This document shows positions 28,052 through 35,742 of a stretch of DNA of 64,000 bases, piece after piece. Each line of letters starts with the position of its first letter. The first letter of the stretch is position 1. The stretch is taken from assembly GCA_050260775.1 (NCBI GenBank), contig JBLNCP010000006.1, forward strand, positions 38,316-102,315. The letters are read 5' to 3'. Source of the stretch: CALABS01 sp050260775. GTDB taxonomy: Bacteria; Pseudomonadota; Alphaproteobacteria; Rhodospirillales; Magnetospirillaceae. Position numbers and translations under genes: made by a program. The notes below the pieces were generated by a model, which worked only from the letters and a program-made list of their open reading frames with translations, was not told the DNA's origin and made no database searches.

Positions 28052-28864
28052 CTAGCCGTGGACGGAAAGGGGGGCAAGCCGTTCACCCGGCGCCTCGCCG
28101 GCCAGCGCCGTCTCCACCATCTCGGCGATGATGTCGGCCAGCTCCGGTTCCGCGCCGAGGTTGGAGGCGAGCCGCACCCGGCGGCCGTCGATGGCGACGG
28201 GGCCGAGCTGGCCGGAGCTCAGGCCGAACAGGGGCGGGATGTCCTGGCTGGCGTGCATGCCCTGGGCCACCAGCAGCGGCAGGGCGACGATCTCCTGGCC
28301 CTGGACCAGCGACCGCCAGTCGCGGGCGAACGGCTCCTGCTCGAGGAAGGCCAGCGCCACCTCGGCGAAGGTGCCCGAGGCGACGATGGCGGCGGCGATG
28401 GCGCGGGGCGTGTCGCCCGATCCGCCCGGGCGCGCCGAGCCGTGGGCGATCATCAGCAGCGAACAGGATTGGGGCGCCAGCCCCTCGGCCCGCAGCACGG
28501 ACGCCGCGCGCGCGGCCATGAGGCCGGGGATGCGGCCGTGGGTGCCGGCCGGCGGGGTATAGAGCAGGGTGCGGCCGCCGGTGCGGGTCACGGGGCCGGT
28601 CAGGCCCATGGCCCTGGGGATCAGGGTGTCGGTGTAGTAGCCCTTGCCGGCGAATACCGGCACCACCACCACCACCGGCGCCGTCACCAGCCCGGAGGCG
28701 TCCTCCAGAGCCGGCGCCTGCTTCATGAACACCGCCTCGACCTCGGCCCAGCGGCCGGAGGCGCGCAGGCGGTCGGCCAGGGCGAGGATGGGGGCGGCAC
28801 TCTCGGGATGGCGGGCGGAGCCGTGACCGACCAGGATGACGGCGACGTCCCCGCGCCCGCTCAC
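28052..28864 (-). CDS. CbiX-type sirohydrochlorin chelatase with two domains
   Basis: The 270-residue protein has two CbiX-like halves, each opening with a catalytic His motif: 'VILVGHGSARHP' near residue 15 and 'LMIAHGSARPG' near residue 145. CbiX inserts cobalt (or as SirB, iron) into sirohydrochlorin. The start is a GTG at 28864, overlapping the cobA stop (GTGA); a longer frame reaching 29200 lies inside cobA and is rejected. With cobA it forms a two-gene unit from uroporphyrinogen III to a metallated sirohydrochlorin. Which metal is used cannot be decided. Confidence 0.86.
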   Translation of the reverse strand: MSGRGDVAVILVGHGSARHPESAAPILALADRLRASGRWAEVEAVFMKQAPALEDASGLVTAPVVVVVPVFAGKGYYTDTLIPRAMGLTGPVTRTGGRTLLYTPPAGTHGRIPGLMAARAASVLRAEGLAPQSCSLLMIAHGSARPGGSGDTPRAIAAAIVASGTFAEVALAFLEQEPFARDWRSLVQGQEIVALPLLVAQGMHASQDIPPLFGLSSGQLGPVAIDGRRVRLASNLGAEPELADIIAEMVETALAGEAPGERLAPLSVHG

Positions 28865-29640
28865 GCGGTGGCCTCGGCGCTCTCGGGCTGCCGCTCGCCG
28901 GTGAACCAGTCGAGCGTCTCCGCCAGCGACACCACGCGACCGACGATGATCAGCGACGGCGGCCGCAGGCCCGCCTGCTGCACCAGCGCGGGCAAGGTGG
29001 CGATGGTGCCGAGCACCCGGCGCTGGCGCGCCGTGGTGCCGTTCTCGACGGCGGCGGCGGGGGTGTCGGAGGGCAGGCCGGCCGCCATCAGCTCGTCGGC
29101 GATCTGGCCCAGGTTCGACAGGCCCATGTAGATGACCAGGGTGCAGTCGGGGTCGGCCAGCTTGCTCCAGTCGTAGTCGAGCGGCTTGCCCTCGCGGCAA
29201 TGGCCGGGAAGCAGGCGCACGCCCTGGGACAGGCCGCGGTGGGTGAGCGGAATGCCGGCATAGGTGGCGCAGCCCGAGGCGGAGCTGATGCCCGGCACCA
29301 CCTCGAACGGAATGCCGGCCTTGGCCAGGACCTCGGCCTCCTCGCTGCCGCGGCCGAACACGAAGGGGTCGCCGCCCTTGAGGCGGACGACCCGGCGTCC
29401 CGACTTGCCGAGCGACACCAGCAGCTCGTTGATCTCGTCCTGCACCAGGTGGTGGTTGGACATCTGCTTGCCGGCGTAGATGCGGGTGGTGCCGGCCGGG
29501 ATCATGTCGAGGATCTCGGGGCTGACGAGGCGGTCGAACACCACGACCTCGGCCTCGCGGATCAGCCGCGCCGCCTTCATCGTCAGCAATTCGGGATCTC
29601 CGGGACCCGCCCCCACCAGGGCGACGCTACCCACCGCCAT
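28861..29640 (-). CDS. cobA: Uroporphyrinogen-III C-methyltransferase
   Basis: The 259-residue enzyme methylates uroporphyrinogen III at C2 and C7 to give precorrin-2, the branch point to siroheme and cobalamin. Motifs include 'VALVGAGPGDPELLTMKAA' at the start, 'RLKGGDPFVFGRGSEE' and 'PGISSASGCATYAGIPLTHR'. It is the single-domain SUMT form. The start at 29640 (MAVGSVAL) has a strong 'GAGGAGG' upstream; the frame extends further upstream to 29718 but without such a site. It is coupled to the CbiX-like gene. Confidence 0.95.
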   Translation of the reverse strand: MAVGSVALVGAGPGDPELLTMKAARLIREAEVVVFDRLVSPEILDMIPAGTTRIYAGKQMSNHHLVQDEINELLVSLGKSGRRVVRLKGGDPFVFGRGSEEAEVLAKAGIPFEVVPGISSASGCATYAGIPLTHRGLSQGVRLLPGHCREGKPLDYDWSKLADPDCTLVIYMGLSNLGQIADELMAAGLPSDTPAAAVENGTTARQRRVLGTIATLPALVQQAGLRPPSLIIVGRVVSLAETLDWFTGERQPESAEATA

Positions 29641-29794
29641 GTCCGCCTCCTCGCGCCCGCCTCGCGATACCCCGCGGCCGGCGCCTGATTCATTATTATC
29701 ACCTAATGTATAGGACATGGCCGGGCGGCTTCCATATGAATCCGATTTAAGCCCGAAGGTGGCATGTTTCCAGCAATCTGTCTGCCGCCCGATG

Positions 29795-30433
29795 TCATAC
29801 CGCCGAGTGGGGCGGCGTGAACGCCTTGAGGAAGGTGTCGACCGTGGCCGCGATGGTGGCCTCCACCGTCAGCCCGTCCGGGATGGGCAGGCCGATGAGG
29901 GCGCGGTTGTAGTGCTCGCCCCGCAGCATGCCGACGAATTGGTCGACCGCCCGCGCCGGATCGGCGGCGGCAATCTCGCCGCGCGCGATGAGCGCCTCGA
30001 CGACCGCCACCATCGCCGCCTTGCCGCGCACGGGTCCCGCCTCGAAATAGGCCTGGGCCAATTCGGGCTGGCGCAGGGATTCGGCCACCACCACCCGGTA
30101 GATGCCCAATGCCTCGGGGCTCAGCAGCAGGTCCAGCAGGTGCCTGGCCATGGCGGTCAGCGCGGTGCGGGCGTCGCTTTCGCCCAGGCCCTGGAAACTC
30201 TCGAACGACAATTGCCGCTCGCACCGGCGGCGGATGATGGCCCCGAACAGCTCGTCCTTGCTCTTGAAGTGGGCGTAGATGGTCGCCTTGGACACGCCCG
30301 CCATGTGGGCGACCATGTCCATGCTGGTGCCGGCATAGCCGTGTTCCAGGAAGCAGTGCTGCGCCGCGTCCAGCACGGCCGTGCGCTTGGCCGACGACCG
30401 GGGCGACGGGGTTGGTGTCGAGGCGGTTCGCAT
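29795..30433 (-). CDS. TetR/AcrR-family regulator
   Basis: The 212-residue protein has an N-terminal TetR helix-turn-helix ('GTSMDMVAHMAGVSKATIYA', about residues 36-55) and an AefR/AcrR-type C-terminal ligand domain. A 20-bp dyad ends the upstream gap at 30442-30461, only eight bases before the start codon, implying autoregulation. No efflux pump or enzyme operon diverges from it; the upstream gene on the same strand encodes an aminotransferase ending at 30472. Its ligand is unknown. Confidence 0.9.
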   Translation of the reverse strand: MRTASTPTPSPRSSAKRTAVLDAAQHCFLEHGYAGTSMDMVAHMAGVSKATIYAHFKSKDELFGAIIRRRCERQLSFESFQGLGESDARTALTAMARHLLDLLLSPEALGIYRVVVAESLRQPELAQAYFEAGPVRGKAAMVAVVEALIARGEIAAADPARAVDQFVGMLRGEHYNRALIGLPIPDGLTVEATIAATVDTFLKAFTPPHSAV

Positions 30434-30441
30434 GGTTCCAA

Positions 30442-30461
30442 ACTAAACCAGACGGTTCAGT
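30442..30461. promoter_or_regulatory. Probable TetR-family operator
   Basis: The sequence ACTaAACCagacGGTTcAGT is a 20-bp palindrome of pattern ACTNAACCNNNNGGTTNAGT, typical in size and symmetry for TetR-family operators. It lies between the aminotransferase stop and the regulator start. Outer TTCCAA/TTGGAA arms extend the symmetry loosely. Confidence 0.7.
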
Positions 30462-30471
30462 ATTGGAACCC

Positions 30472-31665
30472 TTAGCCGAACAGCGCCTTGCTGGCGGCCG
30501 GCATAGCGGCGCCGGTGGTGATGGGGGCGCCGAGGTCGGCGAGCACCGATTCCAGCGCCGTCAGGCAGCCGACCACATGGCCGGGCGTGCAGCTGTTGCC
30601 CATCAGGCCGATGCGCCAGATCTTGCCGGCCAGCGCGCCGAGGCCGGCGCCGATCTCGAGGCCGAAGCGCTCCAGCAACCGGGCGCGCACCTGGGCCTCG
30701 TCCACCCCGGCCGGCACCGTCACCGCGTTCAGCATGGGCAGGCGCGCGGCGGGAGCCACCGGCAGCGACAGCCCCATGGCCTCCAGCCCGATCCGCAACG
30801 CCTGGTGATGGCGGGCGTGGCGGTCCCAGGCCGCCTCGATCCCCTCCTCGTGCAGCATGACCAGGGCCTCGTGCAGGCCGTACAGCGCATTGATGGGAGC
30901 GGTGTGGTGATAGGTGCGCTTGGCGCCGCCGCCCCAGTAGGCGGTGAGCAGTCCGAAATCGAGGAACCAGCTCTGGTTCCGGGTCTTGCGGCCCTTCACC
31001 ACCTCGACGGCGCGCGGGCCGAAGGTCACCGGCGACAGGCCGGGGGTGCAGGACAGGCATTTCTGGGTGCCGGAATAGACCGCGTCGGCGCCCCATTCGT
31101 CGACCAGCACCGGCATGCCGCCCAGCGAGGTGACCGCATCGACGATCGACAGGGCGCCGGCCTCGCGCGCCAGCCGGCACAGGGTGGCGGCGTCGGACGC
31201 CACGCCGGTCGAGGTCTCGGCGTGGACGAAGGCCACCGCCTTGGCGCCGGGATGGGCCTTCAGCGCCTCGGCCACCTTGTCGGCGTCAACCGGGGTGCCC
31301 CAGTCGTCGCTCACCGTCACCGCGGTGGCGCCGCAGCGCTCGACGTTCTCCTTCATGCGGCCGCCGAACACGCCGTTGATGCAGACGATCACGGTGTCGC
31401 CGGGCTCGATCAGGTTGACGAAGCAGGCCTCCATGCCGGCCGATCCGGGACCCGACACCGGCAGGGTCAGTTCGTTGCCGGTGCGGAAGGTGGCCTGCAG
31501 CAACGCCTTCAGCTGGTCCATCATGCCGACGAAGGCGGGATCGAGATGGCCGATGGTCGGCCGCGCCATGGCTTCCAGCACCCGCGGGTGAACGTCCGAC
31601 GGGCCGGGGCCCATCAGGGTGCGGCGGGGGGGATGGAACGACGTCACCGGCTGGTTGCTGCGCAT
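30472..31665 (-). CDS. Alanine/serine-glyoxylate aminotransferase family enzyme
   Basis: The 397-residue class V PLP enzyme contains 'RTLMGPGPSDVHPRVLEAM' at the start, 'VSGPGSAGMEACFVN' for cofactor binding and the Schiff-base Lys in 'YSGTQKCLSCTPG'. It belongs to the AGXT/PucG group, which transaminates glyoxylate with alanine, serine or ureidoglycine; sequence alone does not settle the donor. The start at 31665 (MRSNQPV) is taken from fit to family length. The longer frame to 32106 runs antisense-like through DUF2125 and is rejected. Confidence 0.88.
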   Translation of the reverse strand: MRSNQPVTSFHPPRRTLMGPGPSDVHPRVLEAMARPTIGHLDPAFVGMMDQLKALLQATFRTGNELTLPVSGPGSAGMEACFVNLIEPGDTVIVCINGVFGGRMKENVERCGATAVTVSDDWGTPVDADKVAEALKAHPGAKAVAFVHAETSTGVASDAATLCRLAREAGALSIVDAVTSLGGMPVLVDEWGADAVYSGTQKCLSCTPGLSPVTFGPRAVEVVKGRKTRNQSWFLDFGLLTAYWGGGAKRTYHHTAPINALYGLHEALVMLHEEGIEAAWDRHARHHQALRIGLEAMGLSLPVAPAARLPMLNAVTVPAGVDEAQVRARLLERFGLEIGAGLGALAGKIWRIGLMGNSCTPGHVVGCLTALESVLADLGAPITTGAAMPAASKALFG

Positions 31666-31748
31666 GGCACTCCCCTTGGCGTTCGGGTTACGGGGCGGAG
31701 TATATCGGGGGGACAGGCCCCGGTCACCCTGGCCCCCCGGCGATGTGG

Positions 31749-32789
31749 CTACTCGATGACGAAGGGCGGCCAGCCAAGCGCCGGCAGGCGGGCGACCTTG
31801 GCCGGGCCGAGGAACAGGGTGCCGTCCTGCACGGTCACCGGCACCGGCACGGCGGGGCGGCCCTTGCCGTCCGGCTTGGACATCATCTGCAGCACCACCT
31901 TGGCCGCGGCGGCGGTCCCGGCATCGACCACCCGGGCTTCGGTCAGGCGGTCCATCAGCAGGCCGTAGCCGCGCACGCGCGCCGACAGGGCGGCGACCGG
32001 CCGCATGGCGGGGTCGAAGGCCAGGGTGCCGTCGGCCTCCAGCGCCACCGGCTTCCATTCCAGCGCGATGTGGTCGATCTCGACGGTGCCGCCGTCGGCG
32101 CTCCACTTGGCGATGGCCTGGGCGGCCGGCCCGGGCGGGATGGGCCCCATGATCCGTCCGGAGACCTCGGCGAGCTGGACGTGCTGGTCGAGCACCAGCC
32201 CGGGGATGGGCGGCAGCGTGGCGCCCTGGGCCGACAGCGAGAACACCACCGTCGCGGTGTCGTGCTTGGGGTTGGCGACTTCCAGCGGATCGATGGTCAC
32301 CGCCAGGACGCCGACCCGGGTCGGGCCCGGGCCCACCCCCTCGACCTCCAGCCCGGTGAGCACCGCCCCCGCATCCTCCAGCACGCCCTTGCGGTCGAAA
32401 TTGGTCTCGGCGCGGGCATGGGCGGCCGTCACCGTGATGGGCGGCCTGTCCTTCAGCACGATCTCGTGGCGGCCGGGCGCGGAAAAGCGCAGCAGGGTCA
32501 GGTCGAGCGGCGAGCAGCCGACCCCGAGGAATTCGGCGCGCCAGGAATTGCCCTGGGGGGTGACGATGTGCGGGTCCTTGAAGCGGAGCTTGGCCATGGC
32601 CGGGAACCCGGCCTGGGTTTCGTCACTCCATTCGACCTTCCAGCCTTCCGCCCGCCGCGCCTCGGCCCAGGCCTCGATCCGGTTGCCCAATTCGCCTACA
32701 ACATGGAACCAATAGGCCGTATAGGACAGCATCGCGAATGCGCCGACGGCGACGGCGATCAGGACGGCACTGCGGATGCGGAGCAACAT
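31749..32789 (-). CDS. DUF2125 periplasmic protein
   Basis: The 346-residue protein begins with a membrane anchor ('AVLIAVAVGAFAMLSYTAYW') followed by a conserved 'WKVEWSDETQAGFPAMAKLRF' region typical of DUF2125, an alphaproteobacterial family of unknown function with beta-rich lipid-transfer-like architecture. Its ATG (minus strand, 32787-32789) shares the palindrome CATG with the probable start codon of the divergent ChaC-like gene, leaving no intergenic space. Confidence 0.85.
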   Translation of the reverse strand: MLLRIRSAVLIAVAVGAFAMLSYTAYWFHVVGELGNRIEAWAEARRAEGWKVEWSDETQAGFPAMAKLRFKDPHIVTPQGNSWRAEFLGVGCSPLDLTLLRFSAPGRHEIVLKDRPPITVTAAHARAETNFDRKGVLEDAGAVLTGLEVEGVGPGPTRVGVLAVTIDPLEVANPKHDTATVVFSLSAQGATLPPIPGLVLDQHVQLAEVSGRIMGPIPPGPAAQAIAKWSADGGTVEIDHIALEWKPVALEADGTLAFDPAMRPVAALSARVRGYGLLMDRLTEARVVDAGTAAAAKVVLQMMSKPDGKGRPAVPVPVTVQDGTLFLGPAKVARLPALGWPPFVIE

Positions 32790-33378
32790 GGGCGGGAATC
32801 CTTCGACCTCGGACGACCGGTGTACTGCCGACGCGACGTCGGCGCAAGCGGGCGCCGACGTGTGGGTGTTCGCCTATGGCTCGCTGATGTGGCGGCCCGA
32901 TTTCGAGCACGCCGAGGTGCGTCCGGCCCGCCTGCTCGGCTGGCACCGTTCCATGTGCATTCTCTCGACCCACTACCGGGGCACGCCGGACCGTCCCGGC
33001 CTGGTGCTGGGGCTCGACCGCGGCGGCAGCTGCCTCGGACGGGCCTTCCGCGTCGACGGCCGACAATGGCCGCAGGTCCGCGACCTTCTGCATGCCCGCG
33101 AGCTGATCACCGGTGTCTACCTGCCGCGTTTCCTGCCGGTAACGCTCGACGATCACCGGCGGGTGCCGGCCTATGCCTTCATCGTCGACCGCGACCACCG
33201 CCAGTACTTCGCCGGCCCGGCCGACGAAGCCGCCCGCCTGATCCTCCAGGGGGCCGGCCCCATGGGCACCAGCCGCGACTATCTCGCCAGCACCCTGGCC
33301 CACATGGACGAACTCGGCGTCCGCGCCGGGGCGCTGCACCGGCTGCTGGCGCGGGTGGACCGGCTGGCTGGAACGTAG
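32788..33378 (+). CDS. ChaC-like gamma-glutamylcyclotransferase
   Basis: The product of about 196 residues has the cyclotransferase substrate loop 'VFAYGSLMWRPDF' and 'LGWHRSMCILSTHYRGTPD', both typical of ChaC, which cleaves glutathione to 5-oxoproline and Cys-Gly. The catalytic Glu probably lies in the 'LHARELITGVY' stretch. Start uncertain: ATG 32788 has GGAG four bases upstream and overlaps the divergent DUF2125 start; ATG 32776 is also in frame. Convergent with the TPR-methyltransferase gene, five bases between stops. Confidence 0.88.
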   Translation: MGGNPSTSDDRCTADATSAQAGADVWVFAYGSLMWRPDFEHAEVRPARLLGWHRSMCILSTHYRGTPDRPGLVLGLDRGGSCLGRAFRVDGRQWPQVRDLLHARELITGVYLPRFLPVTLDDHRRVPAYAFIVDRDHRQYFAGPADEAARLILQGAGPMGTSRDYLASTLAHMDELGVRAGALHRLLARVDRLAGT

Positions 33379-33382
33379 GGCC

Positions 33383-35002
33383 TCACCGCGTCAGCACCAC
33401 CACCAGGCCGGGCACGTCCTGGCCGGCCTCGCGGCGGGTGACCGCCTCCTCCATCAGGGCGACCCGGAAGCCGTTCGCCTCGGCGCTGCCGTGCACGTAG
33501 GCGGGGGCATGGGCGTAGCGGCTCTTCGGCCCCAACAAATAGGTCTCGGCGTCGTCGGTGCGCTCCACCGTGAAGGCGAAGGTGCCCGAGGGGTGAAGCG
33601 CCTGATGGGCCGCCTGCATCACCGGTGCCAAATTTCCCAGGTAGACGAGGACGTCGGCGGCGACGATGAGGTCGTAGCGTTCGGGCCGCGCCGCCAGCGT
33701 GGCGACCAGTTCCCCCACCGCGAGGTCGTCGTAGAGTTCGCGTGCGCGCGCCTTCTCCACCATGGCCGGCGCCAGGTCGACGCCGTCGAGCACCGCGGCG
33801 CGCGGGCGCAGGACCGGGGCCGCCAAGCCGGTGCCGCAGCCGGCATCCATCACCGCCAGCCCATGGGCCTCGCCGATCACCCGGGTCAGGGCGTCGGCCA
33901 GCAAAGCGGGGGCGCGGTACTCCAGGCGATTGAGCAGCGCCTGGTCGAAGCGGCCGGCGTATTCGTCGAACAACTGGCGGACATAGGCTTCCGGGGCCCG
34001 GTCGGGAGCGGGCCCGGCCCCGGTCAGGGCCAGCCCGAGGGCCGCGCCGTGGCGGTCTTCGGGATCGAGCTCCAGGCAGTGGCGGTAGGCGCTCGCGGCC
34101 TTGTCCCCCTGGCCGAGCAGGCGGCGGGCCTCGGCCAGGCAGTAATGGGCGTGCACCTGCGCCGGCGCCACCGACACCGCCCGGTCGAAGGCGGCCGCCG
34201 CCCCCTCCAGATGGCCCTGGGCCTGGCGGGCCAGCCCGAGCTCGATCCAGGCGTCGGCGTTGCGGGGATCGGTCTTGGTGGCGCGCTCGGCCTCGGCGCG
34301 CGCCGCGTCCAGTCGGCCCTGGGCGCGCAGGGCCGCGGCCAAATTCGCGCGATAGCCGGCATGGCCGGGCTTGAGGGTGACGGCTCCCTCCAGGATGGTG
34401 ACGGCGGTGTCGAGCTGGCCGACTTCCTTCAGGGCCACGCCGAAATTGTTGAGCGCCGCCGGCCATTCCGGGCGGAGCGCCAGGGCCCGGCGCAGGGGCT
34501 CGATGGCGGCGGCGGCATCGCCGCGCTGGTGGACCAGCGCCCCCAGCAGGTTCCAGGCCTCGGCGTGGGCGGGGTCGGCGGCCACCGCGGCGCGGCAGTG
34601 CTCGATGGCGTTGTCGCTGCGCCCCTGGCGCGCCGCCAGCGCCGCCAGCCGCGCATGGGCCTCGGCGTGGCCGGGGTCGAGCGACAGCACCATGCGGAAA
34701 TGCAGGGCGGCTTCGCTGGCCTTGTCGTCCAAGTCCAGGGCGCGGCCCATGGCAAGGTGGAGGACGGCCTGCCCGGGCGTGATGGCGATGGCCTTGGCCA
34801 GATGGTCGACGGCGCGCGGCGCCCGGCCCTGGTCCAGCGCCAGCAGGCCGAGAAGGTAGTGGGCGCCGCCGAAATCGGGGCGGGCCTCGATGATCTGGTG
34901 GGCCAATTTGCGGGCCTCGCCCGCCCGGCCGCCCTCATAGGCCTGCATGGCCTGGGCGAAAGCCTCGCCGATGTTGATCTGCTGCTCCTGGCTTCGGCGC
35001 AT
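33383..35002 (-). CDS. TPR-repeat SAM-dependent methyltransferase
   Basis: The 539-residue protein has about nine tetratricopeptide repeats in residues 15-320 (recurring 'A..W..LG' and 'A...P' patterns, e.g. 'AHAEAWNLLGALVHQRGDAA') followed by a class I methyltransferase domain with 'VMDAGCGTGLAAPVL' and 'DLIVAADVLVYLG'. The bridge 'YAGRFDQALLNRLEYRAP' is characteristic of this TPR-methyltransferase group. The target, probably a protein or lipid recognised by the TPRs, is unknown. No signal peptide, so cytoplasmic. Confidence 0.9.
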   Translation of the reverse strand: MRRSQEQQINIGEAFAQAMQAYEGGRAGEARKLAHQIIEARPDFGGAHYLLGLLALDQGRAPRAVDHLAKAIAITPGQAVLHLAMGRALDLDDKASEAALHFRMVLSLDPGHAEAHARLAALAARQGRSDNAIEHCRAAVAADPAHAEAWNLLGALVHQRGDAAAAIEPLRRALALRPEWPAALNNFGVALKEVGQLDTAVTILEGAVTLKPGHAGYRANLAAALRAQGRLDAARAEAERATKTDPRNADAWIELGLARQAQGHLEGAAAAFDRAVSVAPAQVHAHYCLAEARRLLGQGDKAASAYRHCLELDPEDRHGAALGLALTGAGPAPDRAPEAYVRQLFDEYAGRFDQALLNRLEYRAPALLADALTRVIGEAHGLAVMDAGCGTGLAAPVLRPRAAVLDGVDLAPAMVEKARARELYDDLAVGELVATLAARPERYDLIVAADVLVYLGNLAPVMQAAHQALHPSGTFAFTVERTDDAETYLLGPKSRYAHAPAYVHGSAEANGFRVALMEEAVTRREAGQDVPGLVVVLTR

Positions 35003-35094
35003 TTCGGATCCGTTGGTCGAGGGGGCTCGTGAAACTCACGCAGCGACAATACGTTAAAACCTATAGAGCCGCACGACAACGAGGCAAGCATCCG

Positions 35095-35652
35095 ATGGAC
35101 GCGCCGCTTGAAATCCGCTTCCACAACCTCGACCCCTCCGAAGCCCTCGAGGCCGCCATCCGCGACAGGGTCGCCAAGCTCGAACGGCTGTTTCCGCGAT
35201 TGACCCGCTGCCTGGTGGCGGTCGAGGCGCCGCACAAGCAGCACCGCAAGGGCAACCTCTACACCGTCCACATCGACCTGTGGGTGCCGAGCGGCCATCT
35301 CGCCGTCACCCGCGAGCCCCACCATCCGCGCGAGCGCTATGCCAATCCCGACGTCTACAAGGCGATGCGCGACGCCTTCGACGTGGCCGAGCGCAAGCTG
35401 CTCGACCACAAGCGCCAGATCAACGGCGACGTGAAGGTCCACGAGGATTTCTTCCACGGCCAGGTCTCCGACGTGCATCCCGACCGCGACCATGGCTTCG
35501 TGCTGACCAATACCGGCACGCAGCTCTATTTCCACCGCAACTCGCTGATGGAAGGGGCCCTCGAGGACCTGCGCCCGGGGCAGGCGGTCCATTACATCGA
35601 GGCGGCCGGCGACACCGGGCCGACCGCCGCCAAGGTGTGGCCCGTCGCTTGA
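35095..35652 (+). CDS. HPF/RaiA-like domain fused to a cold-shock domain
   Basis: The 185-residue protein joins an N-terminal ribosome hibernation (HPF/RaiA, S30AE) domain, residues 1-105 ('LEIRFHNLDPSEALEAAIRD' and 'RKGNLYTVHIDLWVP'), to a C-terminal CspA-like domain, residues 115-185, with RNA-binding aromatics in 'DHGFVLT' and 'QLYFHRNSL'. The first binds near the 30S decoding centre in family members; the second binds single-stranded RNA. The start at 35095 (MDAPLEIRF) aligns with family N-termini; a GTG at 35029 is in frame. Confidence 0.9.
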   Translation: MDAPLEIRFHNLDPSEALEAAIRDRVAKLERLFPRLTRCLVAVEAPHKQHRKGNLYTVHIDLWVPSGHLAVTREPHHPRERYANPDVYKAMRDAFDVAERKLLDHKRQINGDVKVHEDFFHGQVSDVHPDRDHGFVLTNTGTQLYFHRNSLMEGALEDLRPGQAVHYIEAAGDTGPTAAKVWPVA

Positions 35653-35672
35653 TCACCCGCCGGCAAAGGAAA

Positions 35673-35701
35673 AGCCCCTCTCCCGTGACGGGAGAGGGGC
35701 T
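35673..35701 (-). terminator. Rho-independent terminator of the actP unit
   Basis: AGCCCCTCTCCC and GGGAGAGGGGCT form a perfect 12-bp stem with a 5-base loop; on the minus strand it is followed by TTTTCC. It lies 42 bases past the actP stop and 21 bases past the convergent HPF gene stop. Confidence 0.85.
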
Positions 35702-35742
35702 GCAGGTCCGGTCCGGCCGAGGCCGGCGACGGCGGTCGCCTC

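Noticed and set aside
28865..29200. An N-terminal extension of the CbiX-like protein
   Set aside because: The added 112 residues lie wholly within cobA in another frame and are Arg/His/Ala-rich; the GTG overlapping the cobA stop gives a normal family length.
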